From the NCBI RefSeq assembly GCF_029892515.1, contig NZ_JARXVF010000001.1, positions 434,001 through 498,000 on the forward strand: 64,000 nt of DNA. Direction: 5' to 3'. Made by a program: the position numbers and the translations under genes. Shown one piece after another: positions 1-8,444 of this stretch (the first letter of the stretch is position 1; the number at the start of each line of letters is the position of its first letter). Below the pieces are notes generated by a model, which searched no databases, was not told where the DNA came from, and worked only from the letters and a program-made list of their open reading frames with translations. This stretch comes from Pseudaminobacter soli (ex Li et al. 2025) (GTDB lineage Bacteria > Pseudomonadota > Alphaproteobacteria > Rhizobiales > Rhizobiaceae).

Positions 1-2
1 CC

Positions 3-389
3 ATCGTGGCCGAGTGCCTCGATCCGCTGTTCCTGCGTTCGGTGAGCCGGCTCGGCACGCCGGTGCATTTCATCTTCCTCGGGCTGGTCGTGCTCAATCT
101 CGTCGGCGGCTTCCAGGCGCTTGGCACGCTGCTGTCCGTCGGCCTGATGATGCTGCCGGCCGCCGCCGCCCGCTTCTGGACGACCCGCGTCGAGCCGATG
201 TGCGCGCTCGCCATTGTCATCGGCTTCGTCTCCTGCATCGCTGGGTTGCTGATGTCCTATCATGCCTCCCTGCCCTCCGGGCCGGCCATCATCCTCTCTG
301 CCGGACTGATTTATTTCGTCTCGACCGTGTTCGGCACGCGCGGCGTGTTCAACACGCGCATGCGCCGCCACCGCCACAGAACCGCCTGA
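3..389 (+). CDS. aztB: Zinc ABC transporter permease AztB/ZnuB-type, C-terminal end (5' truncated by window)
   Basis: The reading frame is open from the window edge, so only the last ~129 codons are seen. The product has four hydrophobic stretches, including a helix rich in G, L, V and A followed by a MMLPAAAARF segment typical of the ABC-3 family permeases for zinc and manganese (ZnuB, TroC, AztB). It would form the membrane channel for zinc delivered by the binding protein encoded 22 bp downstream, almost certainly in the same transcript. The AztB assignment rather than ZnuB rests on the aztC-aztD neighbours. The ATPase gene is presumably upstream, outside the window. Confidence 0.85.
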   Translation: MVAECLDPLFLRSVSRLGTPVHFIFLGLVVLNLVGGFQALGTLLSVGLMMLPAAAARFWTTRVEPMCALAIVIGFVSCIAGLLMSYHASLPSGPAIILSAGLIYFVSTVFGTRGVFNTRMRRHRHRTA

Positions 390-411
390 TCCAACCACAG
401 GAGACCTCCCA

Positions 412-1350
412 ATGCTCAAGTCCCTTCGGCTCGCCGCCCTTGTGAGTGTTATAACATTAACCCCCTTCGGCTTCGCCGGGGCCTTCGCCGGGCCGCTGAA
501 AGTGGTGGCCAGCTTCTCGATCATCGAGGACTTTGCAAAAAATGTCGGCGGCGACCGCATCGAGGTGACCACGCTGGTGGGACCGGACGGCGACGCCCAT
601 GTCTATGAGCCCAAGCCGGCCGACGCGATGGCCATGAACAAGGCCGATGTCGTGCTGGTCAACGGCCTGCATTTCGAAGGCTTCCTGCAGCGCCTGGTCG
701 AGGCCAGTGCCACAAAGGCCTCGATCGTCGAACTGACCAAGGGCGTCGAGCCTATCAAGATGAAGGAAGAGTTTGCCGAGGGCGAAGCCGAAGGCGGCCA
801 CGCGGACCATCACCATGGCGACATCGACCCGCACGCCTTCCAGTCCATCGCCAATGCCAAGATCTATGTGAAGAACATCGCCGACGCCTTCTGCGCGGCG
901 GACAAGGACGGCTGCGACACCTACAAGGCCAATGCCGAGGCCTATACGCAGAAGCTGACGGAGACCGATAAAGACGTGAAGGCGACCATCGCTTCGATCC
1001 CCGAAGACAAGCGCATCATCATCACCTCGCATGACGCCTTCGGCTATTTCGAGCACGAATACGGCCTCGCCTTCCTCGCGCCGGAAGGCATTTCGACGGA
1101 AGCCGAAGCATCGGCGGCGGACGTCGCGGCGCTGATCAAGCAGGTGAAGGAAGACAAGGCCTCGGCAGTGTTTGTCGAAAACATCACCAACGCACGGCTG
1201 ATCGAGCAGATCGCGTCCGAGACCGGCCTGAAGGTCGGCGGCACGCTCTATTCGGACGCGCTTTCGCCCGCCGATGGCCCCGCCTCGACCTATATCGACA
1301 TGATGCACCACAACGTGGCGACCATCAAAGGCGCGATCGTCGGAAGCTGA
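412..1350 (+). CDS. aztC: Periplasmic zinc-binding protein of ABC transporter, AztC-type
   Basis: This 312-residue cluster A-I solute-binding protein has a signal peptide of about 27 residues. Likely zinc ligands, by family homology, are H63, H141, H207 and D282. A short flexible His-rich loop (GGHADHHHGD, about residues 128-137) sits just before the second ligand, as in ZnuA/AztC proteins. It captures zinc in the periplasm and passes it to AztB. The ATG follows AGGAG at 400-404. The gene ends before a strong terminator at 1442-1467, separating it from aztD. Codons 11-17 contain a Zur-like palindrome (see separate entry). Confidence 0.92.
   Translation: MLKSLRLAALVSVITLTPFGFAGAFAGPLKVVASFSIIEDFAKNVGGDRIEVTTLVGPDGDAHVYEPKPADAMAMNKADVVLVNGLHFEGFLQRLVEASATKASIVELTKGVEPIKMKEEFAEGEAEGGHADHHHGDIDPHAFQSIANAKIYVKNIADAFCAADKDGCDTYKANAEAYTQKLTETDKDVKATIASIPEDKRIIITSHDAFGYFEHEYGLAFLAPEGISTEAEASAADVAALIKQVKEDKASAVFVENITNARLIEQIASETGLKVGGTLYSDALSPADGPASTYIDMMHHNVATIKGAIVGS
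443..461. promoter_or_regulatory. Zur-like box inside aztC coding sequence
   Basis: Positions 447-456 form the perfect palindrome TGTTATAACA, followed by TTAAC. The 12-mer TGTTATWACATT is shared with the site upstream of aztD (1485-1496). It resembles the AT-rich Zur operators known in proteobacteria. It lies in the signal-peptide codons of aztC, about 35 nt after the ATG, in otherwise GC-rich sequence. Whether it is occupied by Zur is inference. Confidence 0.5.
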
Positions 1351-1441
1351 GCGGAGAAAATGATTCCGAAAGCCTCGCTAACATACTGACGCAAAGCGAC
1401 TTTTCCGGATCACTCCATCACCATCGGCCCCGTGCCCCCTG

Positions 1442-1467
1442 AAGGCGGGATGCGCTCCCGCCTTTTT
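1442..1467 (+). terminator. Rho-independent terminator after aztC
   Basis: The arms AAGGCGGGA (1442-1450) and TCCCGCCTT (1456-1464) are perfect complements around a 5-nt loop, and the stem runs into TTTTT (1463-1467). It ends the aztBC transcript and separates it from aztD. Confidence 0.88.
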
Positions 1468-1480
1468 CAGAACTGTCTAC

Positions 1481-1498
1481 GTTATGTTATTACATTTC
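1481..1498. promoter_or_regulatory. Zur box upstream of aztD
   Basis: An AT-rich 18-mer with core TGTTATTACATT sits between the aztC terminator and the aztD ribosome binding site. It closely matches Zur operators as I recall them for rhizobia. It ends 12 nt before the ATG and abuts the GAAAGGAAG Shine-Dalgarno stretch, so bound repressor would block transcription of aztD and probably the downstream GTPase gene when zinc is plentiful. Confidence 0.68.
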
Positions 1499-1510
1499 GA
1501 AAGGAAGACC

Positions 1511-2710
1511 ATGTTTCGCTTCTTCAGAACCGTCTCGGCCGCTGCGCTTCTGACCGGCCTGTCGGCAACAGCCAGCCTCGCCGACGAGCTAACGGCATGG
1601 CGGCTGTTCATCTCCGATCACGGCGAGCCGGTCGTTCACGTGCTCGACGCATTGAACGGCAACGAGCTTGCCACCTTCAACACGAAGGCGCCCGCCGGCC
1701 TCTATCGCAGCGACAGCGGCAAGACCGTCTTTGCTGTGCAGCGGGACGGCAACATCGTCCAGGCAATCTCGAGCGGGATTTCCGCCAGCGATCACGGCGA
1801 CCATGGCGATCTCAAGGTTGAAGACGCCAAGCTGCTCGATACTGCAATTGCCGGCACCAAGCCGGTGCATTTCGTGGATCATGGCGGCAACGTTGCCTTG
1901 TTCTTCGATGGCGAAGGCATTGCCCGCATCGTCTCGGAAGGCGACACGCTCGCCGGATCGCCGTCGATCCGGGAGGTCAAAACGGCGGCCCCGCACCACG
2001 GCGTCGCCATTGCCTTCGGTGATCACGTCCTGCTGACCGAGCCCAACAAGGCGAAGCCGGAAGAACTGCTCGTGGGCATTCGCGTGGTCGACGCGGAGGG
2101 TGCGCGGGTCAGCGATCTCCATTCCTGCCCCGACCTGCATGGCGAAGCGGCGTCCGGCAATCTCGTGGCCATCGCCTGTGCCAAGGGGCTGCTGATCGCG
2201 CAAGCCGGCGAAAAAGAGCCGTCGATCGAGTTCCTGCCCTATTCGGACAAGCTGCCGGAGGGCAAGGTGACCATGCTGCTCGGCGGCAAGGGCCTGCAAT
2301 ATTTCCTCGGCAACTACGGCCCGAGCGCTGTGGTGCTCATCGATCCGACGGCCGACGATGCCTTCCGCCGCATCGAGCTGCCGACGCGGCGCGTGCATTT
2401 CGCGGTGGATCCCGTACGGCCGAAATTCGCTTACGTCTTCACCGAGGACGGCAAGCTGCACCGGCTCGACGTGGTTTCCGGCGAGATCGTCAAGTCGCTG
2501 GCACTGACCGAACCCTACAGCATGGACGGCCACTGGAGCGATCCGCGCCCGCGCGTGGCGGTCGCCGGCGATGCGATCTTCGTCACCGACCCACTGAAGA
2601 GCACGCTGCACGTGATCGATGCCGCCAGCTTCGAGAAGAACCGCGACATCGCCATCGAAGGCAAGCCCTTCAACATCGTCGCTGTCGGCGGCTCCGGCGA
2701 AACGCACTGA
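1511..2710 (+). CDS. aztD: Zinc metallochaperone AztD (periplasmic beta-propeller-like)
   Basis: The 399-residue protein starts at the ATG following GAAAGGAAG; a longer frame from 1484 would place the Zur box and Shine-Dalgarno inside the coding region. It has a signal peptide of about 24 residues ending ASLA. The mature part resembles AztD, a secreted seven-bladed propeller that binds zinc and hands it to AztC. Visible features are an N-terminal HGDHGD motif (about residues 95-100) and regularly spaced blade-like repeats such as VHVLDA and LHVIDA. It is preceded by its own Zur-like box, so it is likely expressed under zinc shortage. Confidence 0.88.
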   Translation: MFRFFRTVSAAALLTGLSATASLADELTAWRLFISDHGEPVVHVLDALNGNELATFNTKAPAGLYRSDSGKTVFAVQRDGNIVQAISSGISASDHGDHGDLKVEDAKLLDTAIAGTKPVHFVDHGGNVALFFDGEGIARIVSEGDTLAGSPSIREVKTAAPHHGVAIAFGDHVLLTEPNKAKPEELLVGIRVVDAEGARVSDLHSCPDLHGEAASGNLVAIACAKGLLIAQAGEKEPSIEFLPYSDKLPEGKVTMLLGGKGLQYFLGNYGPSAVVLIDPTADDAFRRIELPTRRVHFAVDPVRPKFAYVFTEDGKLHRLDVVSGEIVKSLALTEPYSMDGHWSDPRPRVAVAGDAIFVTDPLKSTLHVIDAASFEKNRDIAIEGKPFNIVAVGGSGETH

Positions 2711-2718
2711 ATGCGAGC

Positions 2719-2740
2719 GGCCCGGCAAGCGCGCCGGGCC
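2719..2740 (+). other. Hairpin between aztD and the CobW-family gene
   Basis: The arms GGCCCGGC (2719-2726) and GCCGGGCC (2733-2740) form a perfect 8-bp stem with a 6-nt loop. A pyrimidine stretch but no clean T-run follows. It could attenuate read-through or stabilise the upstream mRNA. Its presence argues that the downstream gene starts at 2765 and not at the in-frame ATG at 2711. Confidence 0.5.
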
Positions 2741-2764
2741 ACCTTCCCCTTCAAGGATTATCCA

Positions 2765-3973
2765 ATGCCCCTCGAAAAACGCCTTCCCGTCACGGTTTTG
2801 TCCGGCTTCCTGGGTGCCGGCAAGACGACACTCCTCAATCATGTGCTCAACAATCGCGAAGGCCGCCGCGTGGCGGTCATCGTCAACGACATGAGCGAGG
2901 TGAATATCGACGCCGCGCTGGTGCGCGACGGCGGCGCGAACCTGTCACGCACGGACGAACAGCTCGTGGAGATGACCAATGGCTGCATCTGCTGCACGCT
3001 GCGCGATGACCTGCTGCAGGAGGTCCGCCGGCTCGCAGCCGAAGGCCGGTTCGACTATCTGCTGATCGAATCCACCGGCATTTCCGAGCCGTTGCCGGTG
3101 GCCGCCACCTTCGACTTCCGCGACGAGAGGGGCGACAGCCTCTCCGACATTGCCAAGCTCGATACGATGGTGACGGTTGTCGACGCCGCCAATCTTTTGA
3201 GAAACTGTTCCTCCAGCGACTTCCTGCGCGACCGCGGCGAGACGGCGGAAGACGGCGACGAGCGGGCGCTGGTCGATCTTCTGGTGGAGCAGATCGAATT
3301 CGCCGACGTCGTCGTTCTCAACAAGATCGACGCCGCACGCCCCGGCGAGCGGAACACGGCCCAGCGCATCGTGCGCGCCCTGAACCCGGACGCCGAGATC
3401 GTCGAGGCGGAGTTCGGCCGGGTTCCGCTCGACAAAGTGCTCGAAACCGGCCGCTTCGACTTCGAGCGCGCGCAGGAACATCCGCTCTGGTACAAGGAGC
3501 TGTACGGCTTCGGCAGCCATGTGCCCGAGACGGACGAATACGGCATCCGCTCCTTCGTCTATCGCGAGCGCCGTCCTTTCGATCCGGTCAAGCTCCAGGC
3601 ATTCATCAACCGCTCCTGGCCGGGCGTGGTGCGCGCCAAGGGCTTCTTTTGGCTCGCGACGCGGCCGCATCATGTCGGTGAGCTTAGCCAGGCGGGCGCG
3701 CTGGTGCGCACTGAAAAGCGTGGCCTCTGGTGGGCCGCGGTGCCGAAAGAGCGGTGGCCCGACCATCCCGAATGGCATGCCGCGATGAAGCCCTATCTCG
3801 ATCCCGTCTGGGGCGACCGTCGGCAGGAAATCGTCTTCATCGGCGCCCATCCCATGAACGAGGTACGCATCCGCGCCGAGTTGGATGCCTGCCTGGTGGA
3901 AGACACGGATTTCGTGCCGCAGCGCTGGCAGGACCTGCCCGACCCGTTCCCGAACTGGGCGCAAGCCGCCTGA
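2765..3973 (+). CDS. zigA: CobW/COG0523-family GTPase, ZigA-type zinc metallochaperone
   Basis: The 402-residue G3E P-loop GTPase has a Walker A motif GFLGAGKT (residues 14-21), the metal-binding motif GCICC (C74, C76, C77) and the guanine-specificity motif NKID near residue 180. A CobW C-terminal domain follows. ZigA-like members deliver zinc to cytosolic client enzymes when zinc is scarce. The start at 2765 follows AAGGA; the in-frame ATG at 2711 would add 18 unrelated residues spanning a hairpin. Its place after aztD, behind a Zur-like box, supports the zinc assignment over cobalamin or nitrile hydratase roles. Confidence 0.87.
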   Translation: MPLEKRLPVTVLSGFLGAGKTTLLNHVLNNREGRRVAVIVNDMSEVNIDAALVRDGGANLSRTDEQLVEMTNGCICCTLRDDLLQEVRRLAAEGRFDYLLIESTGISEPLPVAATFDFRDERGDSLSDIAKLDTMVTVVDAANLLRNCSSSDFLRDRGETAEDGDERALVDLLVEQIEFADVVVLNKIDAARPGERNTAQRIVRALNPDAEIVEAEFGRVPLDKVLETGRFDFERAQEHPLWYKELYGFGSHVPETDEYGIRSFVYRERRPFDPVKLQAFINRSWPGVVRAKGFFWLATRPHHVGELSQAGALVRTEKRGLWWAAVPKERWPDHPEWHAAMKPYLDPVWGDRRQEIVFIGAHPMNEVRIRAELDACLVEDTDFVPQRWQDLPDPFPNWAQAA

Positions 3974-4001
3974 GCCATCTATGCTAAGCCTCCCAAGGCG
4001 G

Positions 4002-4029
4002 TTGACCCGGCCTCCCCTCATCACATACT
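4002..4029 (+). promoter_or_regulatory. Possible sigma-70 type promoter for the fused beta-oxidation gene
   Basis: TTGACC (4002-4007) and CATACT (4024-4029) are spaced by 16 bp. This is the best -35/-10 pair I see in the 155-bp gap before the ATG at 4129. The gap also holds a direct repeat of CGGCGCCAT near 4093-4110, just before the AAGGGAG ribosome binding site. Confidence 0.3.
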
Positions 4030-4128
4030 CAGGCGCATGTCCTGAAGGGAGGTCGGGCATCTTTACGCCAACCCTCCCTCGACGAAGCCAGCTATCGGCG
4101 CCATCGGCGCCATAAGGGAGTTTTTCGC

Positions 4129-6204
4129 ATGACCGAGGCCGTGACCATCGCACGCGACGGCGAGATCGCCATCGTGACCATCGACAATCCGCCGGTCAAC
4201 GCGATGAGCTTTCATGTGCGCGAGCCGCTGATGGCCGCCCTCACCGCCCTGCGTGACGAGCCATCCGTGGCCGGCATGGTCCTGGCCTGCGCCGGACGCA
4301 CCTTCGTTGCCGGCGCCGATATCACCGAATTCGGCAAGCCGATGCAGCAGCCGGAACTGCGCGACCTGATCGCAGCGCTCGAAACGCTCGGCAAGCCGGC
4401 GGTGGCCGCCATCCATGGCACTGCGCTCGGCGGCGGGCTGGAACTGGCACTCGGCTGCCATTTCCGCGTGGCCGAGGCCAGCGCAAAGCTCGGCCTGCCT
4501 GAGGTGAAGCTCGGCATACTGCCCGGCGGCGGCGGCACTGTGCGCCTGCCGCGCCTCGTCGGCCCGCTCAAGGCGCTCGACATGATCGTTTCCGGCACGC
4601 CGATCAGCGCCAAGGATGCGCTTGCCAATGGCCTCGTGGACGCGGTTGTCGAAAGCGACCTCGTCGCCAAGGCCGTCGCCTTTGCACGCGAGCAGGCGAA
4701 GTCCGGCAAGCCAGCTGTCGCCGTCCGCGATCGCAACGAGCTGATCGCACATGCCGATCTCGCCGCTTTCGACGCGCGTGCGGCAGAACTCGCCAAGAAG
4801 GCGCGCGGTCTGGAAGCGCCGGTCGCCTGCGCCGAATCCGTCCGCAATGCGCTCACTTTGCCCTTCGACGAAGCGCAGACCAAGGAACGCGAGATCTTCG
4901 CCAAGCTGGTTGCCGGCGACCAGTCGAAGGCGCAGCGCCATCTGTTCTTCGCGGAGCGCGAGGCGGCCAAGGTGCCGGGCGTCGGCAAGGATGTGAAGCC
5001 GCGAGACATCGCCCGCGTAGGCATCATCGGCGCCGGCACGATGGGCGGCGGCATTGCCATGGCCTTCGTCAATGGCGGCATCCCGGTCACCCTGCTGGAG
5101 ATGAGCCGCGAGGCGCTCGACCGTGGCCTCGGCACGATCGAGAAGAACTACGCGATTTCTGTCTCGCGCGGCTCGCTGACGGAAGAGGCCAAAGCCAAGC
5201 GCATGGCCGCCTTCACCCCCTCCACGGACTATGCCGATCTCGCAAATTGCGACCTCATCATCGAGGCCGTGTTCGAGGAAATGTCGGTGAAGAAGGAAGT
5301 GTTCGGCAGAATCAAAGCGGTGGCGAAGCCCGGCGCCATCCTCGCCACCAACACCTCCTATCTCGACGTCAACGAAATCGCCGCCTCCACCAGCCGGCCG
5401 CAGGATTTCCTCGGCCTGCACTTCTTCTCGCCGGCAAACGTGATGAAGCTTCTAGAGATCGTGCGCGGCGCCAAGACTGCGCCCGACGTACTGGCGACGG
5501 CGCTGGCGGTGGGCAAGAAGATCGGCAAGGTGCCGGTCGTCGTCGGCGTGTGCCACGGCTTCGTTGGCAACCGCATGCTGGGCGCGCGCGGTGCGGAAAC
5601 CGAGCCGCTGCTGCTCGAAGGCGCGACGCCCCATCAGGTTGACAAGGTGTTCACCGATTTCGGCTGGCCGATGGGCCCGTTCCAGATGTGGGACCTTGCC
5701 GGCCTCGACATCGGGTGGCGCAACCGCAAGGCCCAGGGCAAGAAGGCGATCATCGCCGACACGCTCTGCGAACAGGGTCGCTTCGGCCAGAAGACCGGAC
5801 GCGGCATGTATCTCTATGAAAGCGGCTCGCGCACGCCGACCCCCGATCCGGAGGTCGCGGCCCTGATCGAGGAGAAGGCCAAGGAACTCGGCATCGAGCG
5901 GCGCGAGATTTCGTCCCAGGAAATCATCGAGCGTACCTTCTATCCGCTGATCAACGAGGGCGCGAAAATCCTCGAGGAAGGCATCGCCGCACGCGCTTCC
6001 GACATCGATATGGTCTGGGTCAACGGCTACGGCTTCCCCATTGGCAAGGGCGGCCCGATGTTCTGGGCCAGCCTCGAAGGCTTCGGCAAGATCGTCGAGC
6101 GGCTCGACTATTGGCATGCCCGCACCGGCAAGGACATCTTCAAGCCCGCCGAACTGCTGCGCAAGGCCGCCGAAACCGGCAAGCTGGCGGACGCGGCAGC
6201 TTGA
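4129..6204 (+). CDS. Bifunctional enoyl-CoA hydratase / 3-hydroxyacyl-CoA dehydrogenase (FadB/FadJ-like)
   Basis: The 691-residue fusion has an N-terminal crotonase domain (about 1-190), a Rossmann domain with GAGTMGGGIA near residue 300, and a C-terminal 3-hydroxyacyl-CoA dehydrogenase domain. The two crotonase glutamates are present (GGGLELAL and LGLPEVKLGI). The dehydrogenase motifs HFFSPANVMKLLEIV and GFVGNRML are intact. It performs the hydration and oxidation steps of fatty or dicarboxylic acyl-CoA beta-oxidation. No thiolase gene is adjacent, unlike classical fadBA operons, so the substrate is not defined by context. AAGGGAG precedes the ATG. Confidence 0.92.
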   Translation: MTEAVTIARDGEIAIVTIDNPPVNAMSFHVREPLMAALTALRDEPSVAGMVLACAGRTFVAGADITEFGKPMQQPELRDLIAALETLGKPAVAAIHGTALGGGLELALGCHFRVAEASAKLGLPEVKLGILPGGGGTVRLPRLVGPLKALDMIVSGTPISAKDALANGLVDAVVESDLVAKAVAFAREQAKSGKPAVAVRDRNELIAHADLAAFDARAAELAKKARGLEAPVACAESVRNALTLPFDEAQTKEREIFAKLVAGDQSKAQRHLFFAEREAAKVPGVGKDVKPRDIARVGIIGAGTMGGGIAMAFVNGGIPVTLLEMSREALDRGLGTIEKNYAISVSRGSLTEEAKAKRMAAFTPSTDYADLANCDLIIEAVFEEMSVKKEVFGRIKAVAKPGAILATNTSYLDVNEIAASTSRPQDFLGLHFFSPANVMKLLEIVRGAKTAPDVLATALAVGKKIGKVPVVVGVCHGFVGNRMLGARGAETEPLLLEGATPHQVDKVFTDFGWPMGPFQMWDLAGLDIGWRNRKAQGKKAIIADTLCEQGRFGQKTGRGMYLYESGSRTPTPDPEVAALIEEKAKELGIERREISSQEIIERTFYPLINEGAKILEEGIAARASDIDMVWVNGYGFPIGKGGPMFWASLEGFGKIVERLDYWHARTGKDIFKPAELLRKAAETGKLADAAA

Positions 6205-6219
6205 GAACACGGAAATTCC

Positions 6220-6247
6220 TTCGCGAGGCAAAGTCATGCCTCGCGAA
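6220..6247. terminator. Perfect 11-bp hairpin after the fused beta-oxidation gene
   Basis: TTCGCGAGGCA (6220-6230) and TGCCTCGCGAA (6237-6247) pair perfectly around a 6-nt loop, 16 nt past the stop codon. There is no T-run, so it is a candidate 3' stabiliser or weak terminator. Confidence 0.45.
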
Positions 6248-6305
6248 ACCCGGCGGCTAGCACTATCTTTGCCGCAATCGTTAAAAAGCGCCTGTGAGGA
6301 GCACC

Positions 6306-6647
6306 ATGGAATATCGCCAGATCTCCGACGACTATTCGGTCTCGGGACAGATCACCTCCGAAGACATCGCCACCATCAAGGCGGCAGGCTTCAAGAGCGT
6401 CATCTGCAACCGCCCGGACGATGAGCAGCCCGGCCAGCCCTCGGCCTCGGAAATCCGCGCCGCCGCGGAAGCTGCCGGTCTCGGCTTCCGCCATGTGCCG
6501 ATGCTCAGCGGCCAGCCCGTCACCATCGAGGATGCACAGGCCATGGCCAATGCGCTGGACGAGCTCGACGGCCCGGTCTTTGCCTATTGCCGTTCCGGCG
6601 CGCGCTCGACCAACCTGTTCCTGGCCGCGCAGCAGGTCAAAGGCTAA
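6306..6647 (+). CDS. TIGR01244/DUF442 family protein (Blh-like phosphatase/sulfurtransferase fold)
   Basis: The 113-residue cytosolic protein matches the DUF442 family, found alone or fused to the beta-lactamase-like hydrolase Blh. It has a cysteine loop CRSGARS (C95 to S101) like that of dual-specificity phosphatases and rhodaneses, preceded by strand VFAY. Blh is linked to sulfide detoxification in related bacteria. No Blh partner or sulfur gene is adjacent here. The ATG at 6306 follows GAGGA; an in-frame GTG at 6294 lacks that spacing. Confidence 0.8.
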   Translation: MEYRQISDDYSVSGQITSEDIATIKAAGFKSVICNRPDDEQPGQPSASEIRAAAEAAGLGFRHVPMLSGQPVTIEDAQAMANALDELDGPVFAYCRSGARSTNLFLAAQQVKG

Positions 6648-6676
6648 GGCCTTTCAACCCCACTTGGCCTTGCCGC

Positions 6677-7144
6677 TCAGAGCGGCAGGGCCGACGTTTC
6701 CTTCAACGTCTGCAGCACGATCGCAGTCTTCACGTGCTGCACGGCTTCGTGCGGCAGCAGCACGCCGTTGACGAATTCCGCCAGCGACTTCAGGTCCGGC
6801 GTCACCACCTTCAAAATGTAGTCCATCTCGCCGGTCAAAGCGTGCGCCTCCTGCACCTCGGGCAATCTGGCGACGAGATCGGCAAAGCGTTGCGCGTTGT
6901 CGCGATTATGGGTCGCGAGCGTCACTGAGATGACGTTGACCAGCGGAAAGCCCAGCCGGTCGCGGTCGAGCACCGCGCGATAGCCGCGAATGAAACCGTC
7001 GTCCTCCAGCCTTTGGCGCCGCCGCGAACACTGCGATGGCGACAGATTCACGCGCTCCGACAGGTCGTTGTTGGTGAGCCTACCGTCCGCCTGCAACAAT
7101 GACAGCATCTTGCGATCAAATTGATCAAGGCGCGCGTCATCCAT
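6677..7144 (-). CDS. Lrp/AsnC family transcriptional regulator
   Basis: The 155-residue protein has an N-terminal winged helix-turn-helix (LDQFDRKMLSLLQADGR onward, recognition helix around SPSQCSRRRQRLE) and a C-terminal RAM effector domain. It is divergent from hppD, with 134 bp between the two starts, so it probably controls tyrosine/phenylalanine breakdown in response to an amino acid. The start at 7144 opens MDDARLDQ, the usual length for the family; upstream in-frame codons are not conserved-looking. TGCCGCT/AGCGGCA overlaps its stop codon as a small inverted repeat (6671-6687). Confidence 0.9.
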   Translation of the reverse strand: MDDARLDQFDRKMLSLLQADGRLTNNDLSERVNLSPSQCSRRRQRLEDDGFIRGYRAVLDRDRLGFPLVNVISVTLATHNRDNAQRFADLVARLPEVQEAHALTGEMDYILKVVTPDLKSLAEFVNGVLLPHEAVQHVKTAIVLQTLKETSALPL

Positions 7145-7278
7145 GGTATTTCCACCCCACATGCACATGTCATGCGCATTTCGAGCACTTTGGGGTTTCG
7201 AATGCAAGCACAATGCATGCCGCCGGGAGTATCATCTGCGTCAATGGAAATCGCGGCTTCGAGCCGCAGGAGGAGACT

Positions 7279-8391
7279 ATGGGACCCTTCCCTCACGACG
7301 CGCCGCCCGCCAGCATCAACGCGGCCAACCCCGCCGGCACCGACGGCTTCGAGTTCGTTGAATTCGCCCATACCGAGCCGGAAAAGCTCTCCGAACTGTT
7401 CACCCGCATGGGCTATGTGCCGGTTGCCAAGCACCGGACGAAGAACATCGCCATCTGGCGCCAGGGCGATATCAACTATGTGCTGAACGCCGAGCCCGGC
7501 TCGCACGGCATGAAGTTCGTGGAACAGCACGGCCCCTGCGCGCCTTCCATGGCCTGGCGTGTGGTCGATGCCAAGCACGCCTTCGACCATGCTGTTTCCA
7601 AGGGCGCCACGCCCTATGAAGGCAGCGACAAGACGCTGGACGTTCCGACCATCGTCGGCATTGGCGGCTCGCTGATCTATTTCGTCGACAAGTACGGCTC
7701 GAAGGGCTCGGCCTATGACGCCGAGTTCGAATGGCTGGGCGAGCGCGACCCCAAGCCGGAAGGCGTCGGCTTCTACTACCTCGACCACCTCACCCACAAT
7801 GTCTATCGCGGCAACATGGACAAGTGGTGGGACTTCTACCGCGACCTGTTCGGCTTCACCCAGATCCACTATTTCGACATCGACGGCCGCATCACCGGGC
7901 TGGTCAGCCGCGCCATCACCTCGCCCTGCGGCAAGATCCGCATCCCGCTGAACGAGTCCAAGGACGACACCAGCCAGATCGCCGAATATCTGCGCAAATA
8001 CAATGGCGAGGGCATCCAGCACATCGCCGTCGGCACGGACGCGATCTACGACGCCACTGACAAGCTGGACGGCAACGGGCTGAAATTCATGCCCGGCCCG
8101 CCGGACACCTATTACGAGATGTCGCGCAAGCGCGTACACGGCCATGACGAGCCGATCGAACGCATGAAGACGCACGGCATCCTGATCGACGGCGAAGGCG
8201 TGGTGAATGGCGGCATGACCAAGATCCTGCTCCAGATCTTCTCGAAAACCGTGATCGGCCCGATCTTCTTCGAATTCATCCAGCGCAAGGGCGACGAAGG
8301 GTTCGGCGAAGGCAACTTCCGCGCACTCTTCGAATCCATCGAGGAAGACCAGATCCGCCGCGGCGTGATCAAGATCCAGGCGGCGGAGTAA
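7279..8391 (+). CDS. hppD: 4-hydroxyphenylpyruvate dioxygenase
   Basis: This 370-residue non-heme iron enzyme converts 4-hydroxyphenylpyruvate to homogentisate in tyrosine degradation. It has two VOC domains; the C-terminal one holds the iron ligands, by homology H170 (LDHLTHNVYRG), H248 (IQHIAVGT) and E332 (FFEFIQRKGD). The GxGxGNFRALFESIE tail is typical. The start follows AGGAGGA (7268-7274). It is transcribed away from the AsnC-type regulator and lies opposite the hmgA-FAH-DinB operon, which handles the next steps. Confidence 0.96.
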   Translation: MGPFPHDAPPASINAANPAGTDGFEFVEFAHTEPEKLSELFTRMGYVPVAKHRTKNIAIWRQGDINYVLNAEPGSHGMKFVEQHGPCAPSMAWRVVDAKHAFDHAVSKGATPYEGSDKTLDVPTIVGIGGSLIYFVDKYGSKGSAYDAEFEWLGERDPKPEGVGFYYLDHLTHNVYRGNMDKWWDFYRDLFGFTQIHYFDIDGRITGLVSRAITSPCGKIRIPLNESKDDTSQIAEYLRKYNGEGIQHIAVGTDAIYDATDKLDGNGLKFMPGPPDTYYEMSRKRVHGHDEPIERMKTHGILIDGEGVVNGGMTKILLQIFSKTVIGPIFFEFIQRKGDEGFGEGNFRALFESIEEDQIRRGVIKIQAAE

Positions 8392-8404
8392 GCCGTCTCA
8401 ATCA

Positions 8405-8433
8405 GCCGGATCGGCGGCAACCGTCGATCCGGC
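8405..8433. terminator. Hairpin terminator between hppD and the DinB gene
   Basis: GCCGGATCGGCGG (8405-8417) pairs with CCGTCGATCCGGC (8421-8433) with one G-T wobble and a CAA loop, followed by CTTTCTG. It sits between convergent genes and most likely ends hppD transcription. Confidence 0.7.
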
Positions 8434-8444
8434 CTTTCTGGTCG

